Assembly (NCBI RefSeq): GCF_000384215.1
Contig: NZ_KB913032.1
Location: 5,013,602-5,077,601, forward strand
Direction of reading: 5' to 3'
DNA length: 64,000 bases
Source: Amycolatopsis alba DSM 44262
GTDB lineage: Bacteria > Actinomycetota > Actinomycetes > Mycobacteriales > Pseudonocardiaceae
Part shown: piece by piece, positions 12,562 to 20,551 of the stretch
Position numbering within the stretch: position 1 is the stretch's first letter
Layout of the letters: every line of letters begins with the position of its first letter
Position numbers and translations under genes: made by a program
The notes under the pieces: generated by a model
Told to the model about the DNA's origin: nothing
The model's database searches: none
The model's input: the letters and a program-made list of their open reading frames with translations, nothing else

Positions 12562-13047
12562 GTGGCGAGATGGACCGGAGAATGGCTACCCGGAGCCGGG
12601 GATGGAACGACGGCCGGTGGCGAGGGTACGCAGCGGTGGCGCGGTGAGCGACTCGGCTTGCCCCAATCGGGTGTCGGCTCGGTGGCGGGCGGTGGGGCAC
12701 GTCTCCTCGGGCTGATCATCGATTTGGTACTCGCCTCGCTTGTCACCACACTCTTCGTGACGCCCAGCCTTCAGGATCCGGCCGTCATGCAGACGTTCAA
12801 CCTCTGGTCAGTGGGCGTCTGGGCGGCAATCACCGCCATCCCCGCTGCCTTCTTCGGGTTCACCCCTGGCATGGCGGTGGTCGGAGTTCGTGTAGCCAGG
12901 CTCGACGGCTCGCAAATGGTCGGAGTGTGGCGTGCAGTCGTGCGGGCGGCACTGACCTTCGTGGTCATTCCGGCCGCGATCCGCAACATCGACGGCCGAA
13001 GCTGGCTCGACCGGCTGACCGGGACCGTCGTCATCCGTATGCGATGA
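12562..13047 (+). CDS. RDD family integral membrane protein
   Basis: The 161-residue protein opens with 'VARWTGEWLPG', typical of actinobacterial RDD proteins. A soluble Gly-rich stretch and about three transmembrane segments follow: roughly residues 52-72, 82-105 and a third within the 'AVVRAALTFVVIPAAIRN' region. The RDD-type polar motifs are 'GARLLGLIIDLV' and 'TPGMAVVGVRVARLDG'. The family is proposed to take part in ion or small-molecule exchange, but its function is unsettled. It is divergent from glnA; a promoter shared with the GlnR box is possible but unproven. Confidence 0.82.
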   Translation: MARWTGEWLPGAGDGTTAGGEGTQRWRGERLGLPQSGVGSVAGGGARLLGLIIDLVLASLVTTLFVTPSLQDPAVMQTFNLWSVGVWAAITAIPAAFFGFTPGMAVVGVRVARLDGSQMVGVWRAVVRAALTFVVIPAAIRNIDGRSWLDRLTGTVVIRMR

Positions 13048-13056
13048 CCCCGAGAG

Positions 13057-13079
13057 GGAAGCAAGGGACCTTTGCTTCC
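13057..13079. repeat. Dispersed palindromic repeat, solo self-palindromic half
   Basis: GGAAGCAA (13057-13064) and TTGCTTCC (13072-13079) flank GGGACC. A single half-site has thus become a small hairpin by itself. No partner half lies within 100 bp. Confidence 0.7.
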
Positions 13080-13114
13080 GCTGAGGGCGGCGGCGGCCCT
13101 ATTGCCGGCGGCGG

Positions 13115-14068
13115 TCAGGCGGCCGGTGTCGCAGGCGCGCTGCCGAGATCCGGAGGCGGTCGTTGCCGAGCACGACGGTGAGCCGCTCGCAGCTCCTGGA
13201 TCACTACCAGCGGCTCATCACGTAGTCGCGCCGGACTCACCTGGATGACGATGAGGCCGCCGGCGACCAGCGCGGACATCTCGGAGGGCTTGTCCGGTTC
13301 GAGAGCTACTTCGTCGTAGCGGATCTGGATGGCGACGCCGACCTTCGGCCACCAGGCGTCGGCGACTCCGATGACCTCTCCGTCCGAGGTCCGTAGCTCA
13401 GCCCCTCGGGTTGGCCTTGGCAAGCCGCTGCGCTCAAGCATGGTCTCCAGCCATTGGTCCACGGCGGAGTCGACGCCATCCTGGAGGGCATCGACGACGA
13501 TCCGGGGGAGTGCCGAGCCGATCGTGCTGGCCTGCGCCAACTCGTCACGAAGTTCCTCTGGAGTGCAGAGCCCGCGATGGACCGCGTCGTGAATCATTGC
13601 TTTGACGGCCTGGAGTTCGTCCATGCGCCGAGCCGCGTCGATCAGAGCCCTGGCGAGTGGAGCTACCGGAATCCCGTCGATCTCTACAGGCTCCGGCAGG
13701 TGGATCGTTCGTTCGACGACGGCGAATCCCCAGGTGGCGACCTTGCTCCGGTGGGGGATCAAGGCGTGGGCCCGTCTTTCCGGTGGAAGGTTTCGGACTC
13801 CGTAGAGCCTGGCTGCCTGGACTCCGGTGAGCATCGCTTCCTGGCCCGCGTGGGTCAGCGCGACCTTCATGAGTTGACGCCTGGTCGGCGTGGCGCTGGT
13901 CAGGAGGATGACGCCGGGAATCGGGCGTCGCCACGGGCCGCCTTCACGGCAACGGCGGGAGATCCAGGAATGGGAGTGCCCCAGGGCGACAAGTTCCGCC
14001 CGAGCGGCCACGCCGTCCGGGAACATCGCTGCCAGCGCCCTCTGCAAGGCGCCTGAGGTTCCGTCCAC
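13115..14068 (-). CDS. AbiEi/DUF559-like protein (degenerate nuclease fold?)
   Basis: This 317-residue protein has an N-terminal helix-turn-helix-like segment, then 'GPWRRPIPGVILL' and 'AARLYGVRNLP', as in proteins annotated as type IV antitoxin AbiEi-like. The C-terminal third ('GVADAWWPKVGVAIQIRYDE') resembles the Vsr/DUF559 core, with an Asp kept but Gln where the acidic residue of E-x-K is expected. Its paralogue lies at 19498-20436. No toxin gene is adjacent. The GTG at 14068 is uncertain; ATG at 14026 is an alternative. Cellular role unknown. Confidence 0.65.
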   Translation of the reverse strand: MDGTSGALQRALAAMFPDGVAARAELVALGHSHSWISRRCREGGPWRRPIPGVILLTSATPTRRQLMKVALTHAGQEAMLTGVQAARLYGVRNLPPERRAHALIPHRSKVATWGFAVVERTIHLPEPVEIDGIPVAPLARALIDAARRMDELQAVKAMIHDAVHRGLCTPEELRDELAQASTIGSALPRIVVDALQDGVDSAVDQWLETMLERSGLPRPTRGAELRTSDGEVIGVADAWWPKVGVAIQIRYDEVALEPDKPSEMSALVAGGLIVIQVSPARLRDEPLVVIQELRAAHRRARQRPPPDLGSAPATPAA

Positions 14069-14112
14069 ACAGTGATCATGCGACCACCCACCGACAGTTT
14101 TTGCTCGCAGAC

Positions 14113-14166
14113 GAATCAGGGGTCCTTTGCTATCGCCGCGCGGCGATAGCAAAGGACCCCTGATTC
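14113..14166. repeat. Dispersed palindromic repeat, perfect 54-bp palindrome
   Basis: The whole segment equals its reverse complement, with 26-bp arms and a CG centre. It carries GGTCC in the left arm and GGACC in the right, the reverse of other copies, so both arms changed together. It lies between two minus-strand genes. Confidence 0.92.
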
Positions 14167-14174
14167 TCTTTTGG

Positions 14175-14903
14175 TCAGCGGCGACGGATGGTGCGCTGGA
14201 CGTTGCGCATCTTCGCGCCGGCAGGCATCGGGCCCTTGGGCATCGCGGCTCCGCGGTTGCCGAGGGCGGCGAGCTTCGCTTCCAGAGCGTCGACCTGCGC
14301 GGGCTTCAGGTTGCGAGGGAGCTTCATGAGGTAGCCCTGCAGCTTTTTAAGCGGCACCTGCTGGTCTTCGTTCCCGATGATCACGTTGTAGATCGGGGTC
14401 TCACCGATCAAGCGGGACACACGCTTCTTCTCCTGCGCGAGCAGGGACTTCACGCGGTGCGGCGCGCCCTCGGCGACGAGCACGACACCCGGACCACCGA
14501 GCACCCGGTGCACGGCGTCGAGCTGGGTCGTGGCCGCAACGGTCGGCGTCACCTTCCAGCGGCCTCGCATGTTCTCGAGCGCCCAGGCAGCGGCGCCCGG
14601 CTGCCCGTCGGCCTTCGAGTACACGGTCTTCTGGACCCGCCTGCCGAAGATGATCACAGCGGCGAGTGCGCCGAGCAGGATGCCCAGCGGCAGCACGACC
14701 CAGTGGACGTCGAAGATGAACCCGATGCCGAACACGACACCGGTGATGACCAGGAGCGATCCGGCCATCCAGGGGATGAGCGCCTTGTCTTCCTTGCGCT
14801 GCATCTTGAAGGCCTCGAAGATCTGCCCGCGGCGAGCCTTGCTCGCAGCACGCTTCTCCTTCTTGGCCAGCTTCGCTGCTTCCTTGTCCTGCTTTCCCGC
14901 CAT
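14175..14903 (-). CDS. DUF4191 family membrane protein
   Basis: The 242-residue protein begins with a Lys-rich, charged segment ('[17 protein letters not shown]', about residues 8-24). Two adjacent transmembrane helices follow, about 47-65 and 72-90 ('[16 protein letters not shown]' and '[18 protein letters not shown]'). A soluble domain and a basic tail ending 'RTIRRR' complete it. This is the layout of the actinobacterial DUF4191 family, whose function is not known. The ATG has TATCCT 6 nt upstream and no ribosome site. It is divergent from uvrD2, 63 bp apart. Confidence 0.88.
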   Translation of the reverse strand: MAGKQDKEAAKLAKKEKRAASKARRGQIFEAFKMQRKEDKALIPWMAGSLLVITGVVFGIGFIFDVHWVVLPLGILLGALAAVIIFGRRVQKTVYSKADGQPGAAAWALENMRGRWKVTPTVAATTQLDAVHRVLGGPGVVLVAEGAPHRVKSLLAQEKKRVSRLIGETPIYNVIIGNEDQQVPLKKLQGYLMKLPRNLKPAQVDALEAKLAALGNRGAAMPKGPMPAGAKMRNVQRTIRRR

Positions 14904-14909
14904 GTGACC

Positions 14910-14915
14910 AGGATA
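14910..14915 (-). promoter_or_regulatory. Putative -10 hexamer of a leaderless mRNA
   Basis: On the minus strand TATCCT ends 6 nt before the ATG at 14903. It lies in the 63-bp divergent gap with uvrD2. Confidence 0.5.
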
Positions 14916-14966
14916 CGGCCGCGTGCCCTGCGTCGATCCCGTCGGGCCCTCTGCGAGGATCGGGGC

Positions 14967-17054
14967 GTGGTTAGCGCATCGTCCCCGAAGAGTCGTCCAG
15001 GCCTGCTCGATGGGCTCGATCCCGAGCAACGCGCTGCCGCCTGCGCGCCGAGGGGGCCGGTCTGCGTCCTCGCGGGAGCGGGGACTGGCAAGACCCGGAC
15101 GATCACGCATCGCATCGCTCACCTGGTCCGTTCCGGGCATGTATCTGCTGGTCAGGTCCTCGCGGTCACCTTCACGACCCGTGCGGCGGGCGAGATGCGC
15201 GCACGCCTTCGGGGGCTGGGTGTCGACGCCGCTCAGGCGCTCACCTTCCACGCGGCCGCTCGCCGCCAGCTTCGGTATTTCTGGCCCCAGGTAGTCGGGG
15301 ACCGGCCTTGGGACCTGCTTGAGAACAAGTTCCGTTACGTCAGCCAAGCCGCCAACAAGGCAGGTCTCGGCACTGAGACGGAACTCCTGCGTGACCTCGC
15401 CAGCGAGATCGAGTGGAGCAAGGCCTCTTTGGTATCGCCGGACGACTACCCGGCCGTCGCCGCGCGTACTCAGCGGGACACACCCGCTCCCGCGTCGCAG
15501 GTCGCGGAGGTCTACCGCAACTACGAGAAGGTCAAGAACACCGCGCAAGTCCTCGATTTCGACGACCTGCTCCTGCACACCACCGCCGTCCTCGAGGAGC
15601 ACACGGTGGTGGCCCAGGAGTTTCGCGAGCGCTACCGCTGCTTCGTCGTCGACGAGTATCAGGACGTCACTCCGCTGCAACAACGGCTGCTCGACGCGTG
15701 GCTCGGCGGCCGCGACGACTTGACCGTCGTCGGCGACGCGAACCAGACCATCTATTCGTTCGGTGGCGCCTCGCCCCGGCCGCTGCTGGAGTTCACGCGG
15801 AGGTTCCCCGAGGCGACGGTCGTGCGGCTCGAGCGGGATTACCGCTCGACTCCGGAGGTCGTGGCTCTCGCCAATCAGGTGATCGGGGCCGCACGTGGCC
15901 GTCCAGCCGGGTCGAGGCTGAAACTCGTCGGTCAACGTCCTTCAGGACCTGTCCCGCGTTTCGCCGAGTATGACGACGAGACCGCTGAGGCCGCCGCTGT
16001 CGCGCGCAGGATCCGTGACCTGCTCGACGGCGGAGTCGCGGCCAGCGAGATCGCTGTGCTCTACCGCGTCAATGCCCAGTCGGAAGCCTATGAGCAAGCA
16101 CTGGCGGAGGTGGGCATCCCGTACCTGGTCCGCGGTGGCGAGCGGTTCTTCGCCAGGACCGAGGTCAGGCAGGCGATGTCCGCGTTGCGAATGGCGTCGA
16201 CCGACGCCGACACCGGCGAGCTGGTGACACGGGTTCGCTCCGTACTCGCGAAGGTAGGACTCACGGACCAGCCTCCTGCCGGAGGCGCGGCGAAAGAGCG
16301 GTGGGACGCGCTTCTGTCGATCGTCGAGCTAGCCGAGGAGCTGGCTTCCACCGTCGACGACGTGGATCTGCCCCGGTTCGTGGCGGAGCTCGAACAGCGG
16401 GCGACCGCGCAGCATCCGCCGACAGTGGAAGGCATCACCTTGGCCTCGCTCCACGCGGCGAAGGGGCTCGAATGGGACGCCGTGTTCCTTGTCGGGCTCG
16501 CCGAGGGGACCATGCCGATCCTCCACGCCGACGGTGACGACTCGGCCATCGAAGAAGAGCGGCGCCTGTTCTACGTCGGCGTCACCCGAGCACGAGAGCA
16601 CCTCTCGCTGTCGTGGGCCTTGGCCAGGACGTCGGGAAATCGACGCAATCGGCGACGCAGCCGTTTCCTCTACGGTCTGATCCCCGAGGACCACCCGGCG
16701 GCGAGGGTCGCGCGAGCGCAGCAGCCGAAGCAGTCCGGTAACAAGGCGCGGTGCCGATTGTGTGGAGGGCCGTTGCTGGAGACCCTGGACATCAAGCTGG
16801 GGCGCTGCTCCCGTTGCCCGTCCAATGTGGATGAGCAGTTGCTCGAGAAGCTGAAGTCCTGGCGAGGGGAACGCTCGCGTGAGTTGAAGGTGCCCGCTTT
16901 CGTCGTCTTCACCGACGCGACTCTGGTCGCCATCGCCGAGCAGCGGCCGACCGATGACACAGCGTTATGTGCCATCTCCGGGATCGGCGCGACGAAGCTG
17001 GAACGCTTCGGGGCAGAGGTTCTCGATGTCGTGCGGGCTTCCGTGGAGTCTTGA
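14967..17054 (+). CDS. uvrD2: ATP-dependent DNA helicase UvrD2
   Basis: The 695-residue superfamily 1A helicase has Walker A 'GAGTGKTRT' (near residue 38), motif II '[12 protein letters not shown]', motif III '[14 protein letters not shown]' and motif VI '[10 protein letters not shown]'. After the motor core comes a tetracysteine module (Cys596, 599, 614, 617) and a C-terminal HRDC-like domain ('[16 protein letters not shown]'). That combination is the hallmark of mycobacterial UvrD2, essential in Mycobacterium, a 3'-to-5' helicase. The GTG start is chosen because the family begins near here; upstream in-frame sequence reads through a repeat. whiB7 follows, as in mycobacteria. Confidence 0.95.
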   Translation: MVSASSPKSRPGLLDGLDPEQRAAACAPRGPVCVLAGAGTGKTRTITHRIAHLVRSGHVSAGQVLAVTFTTRAAGEMRARLRGLGVDAAQALTFHAAARRQLRYFWPQVVGDRPWDLLENKFRYVSQAANKAGLGTETELLRDLASEIEWSKASLVSPDDYPAVAARTQRDTPAPASQVAEVYRNYEKVKNTAQVLDFDDLLLHTTAVLEEHTVVAQEFRERYRCFVVDEYQDVTPLQQRLLDAWLGGRDDLTVVGDANQTIYSFGGASPRPLLEFTRRFPEATVVRLERDYRSTPEVVALANQVIGAARGRPAGSRLKLVGQRPSGPVPRFAEYDDETAEAAAVARRIRDLLDGGVAASEIAVLYRVNAQSEAYEQALAEVGIPYLVRGGERFFARTEVRQAMSALRMASTDADTGELVTRVRSVLAKVGLTDQPPAGGAAKERWDALLSIVELAEELASTVDDVDLPRFVAELEQRATAQHPPTVEGITLASLHAAKGLEWDAVFLVGLAEGTMPILHADGDDSAIEEERRLFYVGVTRAREHLSLSWALARTSGNRRNRRRSRFLYGLIPEDHPAARVARAQQPKQSGNKARCRLCGGPLLETLDIKLGRCSRCPSNVDEQLLEKLKSWRGERSRELKVPAFVVFTDATLVAIAEQRPTDDTALCAISGIGATKLERFGAEVLDVVRASVES

Positions 17055-17120
17055 CCGCGTTCCGGGCATGATCCACGCGGCGAACCTGCTGCTCAGAGCC
17101 GATCTTCGCAACTTCGACGG

Positions 17121-17167
17121 ATTTTCTGGAAAATAAGTTGCCCCGGCGCGGCCAAGGGCAATAACCT
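17121..17167 (+). promoter_or_regulatory. WhiB7-type promoter of the whiB7 leader transcript
   Basis: An AT-rich block ATTTTCTGGAAAATAAG (17121-17137) directly abuts a -35-like TTGCCC (17138-17143). A -10-like TAACCT lies at 17162-17167 after 18 nt. WhiB7-dependent promoters in mycobacteria are marked by just such an AT-rich stretch beside the -35, where the WhiB7 AT-hook binds. This suggests autoregulation; no start site has been mapped. Confidence 0.6.
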
Positions 17168-17270
17168 GCAGGTACCCGGGCGGGAGCGCCCGGACTGGGG
17201 AAGAACATCTACAACACAGCGTAGACCGCAGGGCGGTTCGCGTGCGACAGAGAAAGGTGGTGCCGGTGAA

Positions 17271-17537
17271 ATGACGATCAAGATGATGCTCACGAACCCT
17301 GGCACCCGTCTGTCCTGCGTCGCGGAAGTCCCGCAGGCTCAGCGCCAGGGCACCTTCATGCCCGTGAGCATCCTCGCCGCCCGCGGCACCCAGCGGTTTG
17401 ACCTGAGCTGGATCGCCGCCGACGAGACCTTCACGCACGCCGCCGCCTTGGGTGGGGCGTACGTGAATGGCGGCGTCGATCTGCCGGTTATCAAGCAGTT
17501 CCGTGTTCCGTTGTCCATACGGGAGCGAAGTTCCTGA
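17271..17537 (+). CDS. Hypothetical protein / whiB7 leader ORF
   Basis: This 88-residue frame has ATG start and AAAGGTGG about 8 nt upstream. The product ('TRLSCVAEVPQAQRQGTF' ... 'GGAYVNGGVDLPVIKQF') has no domain I recognise and no membrane segment. It lies between the WhiB7-type promoter and a strong intrinsic terminator in front of whiB7, so its translation could govern read-through. It may equally be an independent small gene. A shorter regulatory peptide inside the leader cannot be excluded. Confidence 0.5.
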   Translation: MTIKMMLTNPGTRLSCVAEVPQAQRQGTFMPVSILAARGTQRFDLSWIAADETFTHAAALGGAYVNGGVDLPVIKQFRVPLSIRERSS

Positions 17538-17557
17538 CCTAGTCAGGACCAGAGGCT

Positions 17558-17607
17558 CACGAAGGCCGCGGAACCGGGTTACCGGATCCGCGGCCTTCGT
17601 GTTTTTT
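17558..17607 (+). terminator. Intrinsic terminator / probable whiB7 attenuator
   Basis: The 15-bp stem CACGAAGGCCGCGGA (17558-17572) pairs with 17587-17601 and is followed by six T residues (17602-17607). An inner CCGGGTTACCGG adds stability. It lies after the leader ORF and 98 bp before whiB7, the place of the known whiB7/wblC leader attenuator in mycobacteria and Streptomyces. Confidence 0.88.
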
Positions 17608-17705
17608 GCTGCACAAACAAGTTGGCTGCACAACCTAATTGGGGTTCAGCGTTGTCCAGTTCCACCGTCAGTACGAAATCCGTTACGGGACAGAGGAGTG
17701 CACTT

Positions 17706-18089
17706 ATGTCATCGGCCATAGCTTTCGCGCCGGGGGAGGCCCTGCCTTTCGCCGACGCCGGCGTCATCGACCTGCTCGACGCCATCGACTCGCCTGAGTC
17801 GATGCTTCCCTGCCGTTCGGGTGACGCGGACCTTTGGTTCGCCGAGTCGCCGGCAGAGCTCGAGCGAGCGAAGGCGTTCTGCGCGGACTGCCCGGTCCGT
17901 TCCGCCTGCCTCGCGGGCGCCCTTTCACGGCGTGAGCCGTGGGGTGTCTGGGGTGGCGAAATCTTCGAGCGTGGCGTTGTCGTCGCGCGGAAGCGGCCCC
18001 GTGGCCGCCCCCGGAAGAACCCTGTCGTCGAGCCCGTCACCGAGGCGCGTCCCGTCGCGCGCAAGGTCGAGCGGAGCGCTGCGGCATGA
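17706..18089 (+). CDS. whiB7: WhiB-family iron-sulfur transcription factor WhiB7
   Basis: The 127-residue protein has the four cluster cysteines Cys36, Cys59, Cys62 and Cys68, the 'GVWGG' turn (80-84) and an AT-hook 'RGRPRK' (99-104). The AT-hook distinguishes WhiB7 from other Wbl proteins. WhiB7 binds the primary sigma factor and turns on intrinsic resistance to ribosome-targeting antibiotics. The gene follows uvrD2, as Rv3197A follows Rv3198c. A leader with promoter, ORF and terminator precedes it. Its stop codon overlaps the next start (ATGA), so the 85-residue protein is probably translationally coupled. Confidence 0.94.
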   Translation: MSSAIAFAPGEALPFADAGVIDLLDAIDSPESMLPCRSGDADLWFAESPAELERAKAFCADCPVRSACLAGALSRREPWGVWGGEIFERGVVVARKRPRGRPRKNPVVEPVTEARPVARKVERSAAA

Positions 18090-18343
18090 CCGTCGAACTC
18101 ATCACCACCAGGGATTTCGAGGCGCGGACGGGCTACCGAACCGTCACGCCGACCAAGTTGAACGAGATCAAGGTCGAGGAGACCAGCGAAATGTTGCTTT
18201 ATGAAGAACTGTCCAGGGCCCGAATACGAGACCTCGAGGAAGGAGTCCGCGCACAGCGGGCTCGGAGCGGTCCACGGGCCGCGCGCAGGTGGACCAAGGT
18301 CGCCCGCTGGGCGACCCGGCGCGCCGAGCGCCTTCAGGCCTGA
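18086..18343 (+). CDS. Small hypothetical protein coupled to WhiB7
   Basis: The 85-residue protein starts at an ATG overlapping the whiB7 stop by 4 nt. The N-terminal half is mixed; the second half is strongly charged and helical ('EELSRARIRDLEEGVRAQRA') and ends in an Arg-rich tail ('RWTKVARWATRRAERLQA'). No known domain is visible. Overlap with whiB7 suggests a shared mRNA and perhaps a function in the same antibiotic response (inference). Confidence 0.72.
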   Translation: MTVELITTRDFEARTGYRTVTPTKLNEIKVEETSEMLLYEELSRARIRDLEEGVRAQRARSGPRAARRWTKVARWATRRAERLQA

Positions 18344-18350
18344 CCACTCG

Positions 18351-18405
18351 GGGGAGCGGGGGACCTTTGCTATCGCCGCGCGATAGCAAAGGTCCCCCGC
18401 TCCCC
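18351..18405. repeat. Dispersed palindromic repeat, full copy
   Basis: Perfect 26-bp arms, 18351-18376 and 18380-18405, leave a 3-nt loop. The ends read GGGGAGCGGGGG rather than AGCAAGGGG, with the matching change on the other arm. It lies between the whiB7 pair and a methyltransferase gene. Confidence 0.92.
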
Positions 18406-18446
18406 TTTGGGGCGTGGTGCGGCTTGGCGTGGTGTTCACTGGGGGA

Positions 18447-19316
18447 ATGGCCGTACACACGCATGACGACATCGACTGGGCTGACCGGCTTCGATCGCTT
18501 CGCATGGCAGAAGCTCTCGACGCCGAGCCGATGCGGGCGGCTGCCCGGCGGCTGCTGGATGGCATGCCGGACGGGCCGACCATCCTTGACGTCGGCTGTG
18601 GTGCAGGCGGGATGAGTGTGCTTTTCGCCGAGGAACTCGCCTCCGTCGGCGCCAGGATCGTGCTTGTCGACGCGACCGAGCACCTGCTGGCCGAAGCGCA
18701 CCGTGTGGTCAGCGCGGCCGCAGGGGACAACGCCACTGTCGAGACGATCCATGCCGACGTGGCCGACGACGGGTTGCCTGCCAAACTCCCTCCCGCCGAC
18801 CTGGTCTGGGCTTCACGAGTGGTCCATCACCTGCCCGATCAGCAGGCGGCTGTCGATACCCTTGCCCGTCTCGCCCGCCCCGGCGGGCTGGTCGCCATCT
18901 CCGAGGGCGGCCTGGACTTCAACTGTCTCCCCTGGGACCTCGGCATCGGCAGGCCTGGGCTCGAGGAGAGGCTGCTCGCCGCGCGAGGAGAGTGGTTCGC
19001 CGAGATACGGGCAGGTATTCCGGGTTCGGTCTCCATGCCCTACGGCTGGAACATCGCGCTCCAACGAGCCGGCCTGACCGAAGTCAGCTCCTTCGGGGCG
19101 CTCGTCCATCACCCGGCGCCTGGGCCGGAGCTGCTGCGCGAGTTCATCATCGAGCGGGTGACCTGGCTGGCCGAGGTGGCAGGAGACCTCCTGAGCAGCG
19201 ACGACCACGAGACCGCGGCCGCCTTGGTGGATCCGGCGAGCTCGGCCTTCCTCGGCGCACGCAAGGACCTGTTCTTGCAAGGGGCGAAGACGATCCACTG
19301 CGGCCGGCGGCCGTGA
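18447..19316 (+). CDS. Class I SAM-dependent methyltransferase
   Basis: The 289-residue protein has the class I Rossmann motif 'ILDVGCGAGG' (about residues 49-58). An acidic residue follows strand 2 ('IVLVDATEHLLAEA'), and 'ADLVWASRVVHHLPD' and 'RPGGLVAISEGG' mark motifs II to III, as in ubiquinone/menaquinone-type C-methylases. The substrate is not evident. The ATG was chosen over an upstream frame opening because the family begins here. Its stop overlaps the following Zn-ribbon gene by 4 nt, implying one operon. Confidence 0.88.
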   Translation: MAVHTHDDIDWADRLRSLRMAEALDAEPMRAAARRLLDGMPDGPTILDVGCGAGGMSVLFAEELASVGARIVLVDATEHLLAEAHRVVSAAAGDNATVETIHADVADDGLPAKLPPADLVWASRVVHHLPDQQAAVDTLARLARPGGLVAISEGGLDFNCLPWDLGIGRPGLEERLLAARGEWFAEIRAGIPGSVSMPYGWNIALQRAGLTEVSSFGALVHHPAPGPELLREFIIERVTWLAEVAGDLLSSDDHETAAALVDPASSAFLGARKDLFLQGAKTIHCGRRP

Positions 19317-19492
19317 GCGACAAGGCCGGCTGCTCGCTGTGCGGTCGGATCCGCGGCGCGGACGAGGAGCCCGCGCAGACACTCGCCTGGGTTTCCACTC
19401 GTGAGAAGAATGTCGTGCGCTGGATGTGCCCTGCCTGCGCCCGCCGCCACACCCGCGACATCGAGGGAAAGCTGCCGGACGAGTACTGGTGA
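19313..19492 (+). CDS. Small zinc-ribbon protein
   Basis: This 59-residue protein has two CxxC knuckles, 'CSLC' near residue 7 and 'CPAC' near residue 41, a complete four-cysteine zinc site. The rest is polar, ending 'KLPDEYW'. It starts at a GTG overlapping the methyltransferase stop, so it is probably co-translated with it. Similar tiny zinc ribbons are common in actinobacteria without known function. Confidence 0.78.
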   Translation: MSDKAGCSLCGRIRGADEEPAQTLAWVSTREKNVVRWMCPACARRHTRDIEGKLPDEYW

Positions 19493-19497
19493 GTCCC

Positions 19498-20436
19498 TCA
19501 GGCGGCATCGATCCGGCCGATCGTGCGGACCTTCGGTCGCGGCGTCCGTGCTGCTTCGGCGAACGCCCTGACGAGCTCGGCCGCGACTTCCAACGGGACC
19601 TTCTTCAGCTGGTCGATGGTGCAGCGGACCAGCACCGTGCCGGTCGCGGTGAGCGCCAGCGGGTGAAAATCCGCGATGCCGCGTTTCGGAGCGCGGAATT
19701 GCCACGCCAAGCCGATGTCGTCCCACCAGGCGTCGGCAGCGCCGATGGGATGCCCTCGCCGGTCGCAGATCGTCGTGTTCCACGACGGTGAGGGCAGCGG
19801 ACAGCCGCTGAGGACCTTCTTCGCCAGCCCGTGTGCGTAGCTCTCTTCGGGATCGACGCGTCGCAGAGCAGCACGGACCGCCGCGGAGCCTCGCCGGTTA
19901 CCGGAATCGAGCTCGTCCGTGAGTTCTTCGAGCGTGCACAGACCCCAGTACAGCGGTAGCGAGATCAGCTCGTCGATCCGCGCGGGATCGAGCTCCAACC
20001 TGGCCAGGTCCAGCGCCGCACGGGCAGGCGGGGCGAACGGGACACCGTCGATCAAGGTCGGCGGCGGCATCCGCGTGGTTCTTCGGGGCAACATGCCGGG
20101 CTCCGCCGGGGCGCGTCGATAGTCAGGGACCAGGAGGTGGACCTCCCGCGTCACCGGGCAGTCGACGCCACGCGCGCGAAGCGCGTCCGCACCTGTCACC
20201 ACCACCTCCGGCCCGAACCGTGCGACAGCGGCTTGTAGCAGCTGAAGCCGGGTGGGCGCGGAGTCGCGCAAAAGGATCACACCCGGCATCAGCCTTCGCC
20301 AAGGACCGCCCGGACCGCAGAGCTTCGCGGCGTAACGCGCGGTGACGCCCGCCTTCCGCAGCTCTCGGTTGGTGACGATCCCGGATTCGCTGGTGTTACT
20401 GAGCGCCACAAGCCGGGCGCTTCGTGTAGTGGCCAT
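19498..20436 (-). CDS. AbiEi/DUF559-like protein, paralogue of 13115-14068
   Basis: The 312-residue protein shares the layout of the gene at 13115: HTH-like start ('IVTNRELRKAGVTARYAAKL'), 'GPWRRLMPGVILL', 'ALRARGVDCP', 'EVHLLVPDYRRAP', 'DGVPFAPPARAALDLAR' and 'GLCTLEELTDEL'. The C-terminal part ('GAADAWWDDIGLAWQFRA') matches the Vsr/DUF559-like core position but lacks the E-x-K pair, so catalysis is doubtful. It converges head-on with the Zn-ribbon gene, 5 bp apart. The ATG was chosen because the family start aligns there. No adjacent toxin gene. Confidence 0.68.
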   Translation of the reverse strand: MATTRSARLVALSNTSESGIVTNRELRKAGVTARYAAKLCGPGGPWRRLMPGVILLRDSAPTRLQLLQAAVARFGPEVVVTGADALRARGVDCPVTREVHLLVPDYRRAPAEPGMLPRRTTRMPPPTLIDGVPFAPPARAALDLARLELDPARIDELISLPLYWGLCTLEELTDELDSGNRRGSAAVRAALRRVDPEESYAHGLAKKVLSGCPLPSPSWNTTICDRRGHPIGAADAWWDDIGLAWQFRAPKRGIADFHPLALTATGTVLVRCTIDQLKKVPLEVAAELVRAFAEAARTPRPKVRTIGRIDAA

Positions 20437-20485
20437 GAATCGAGGATGACCGTTGGGCCGTCCGGGTGGAACCACTTTCGCGAGG

Positions 20486-20547
20486 TTGTGGACAACTCGC
20501 CCGGACGACCACGTTTTTGGCTCAGCCGCACCGTTCCCTGTGGATAA
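20486..20547. promoter_or_regulatory. Pair of DnaA-box-like 9-mers
   Basis: TGTGGACAA (20487-20495) and TGTGGATAA (20539-20547) are the reverse complements of TTGTCCACA and TTATCCACA, both standard DnaA-box sequences. They lie in the gap between the AbiEi-like and ABC1 kinase genes. Confidence 0.5.
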
Positions 20548-20551
20548 CTTC

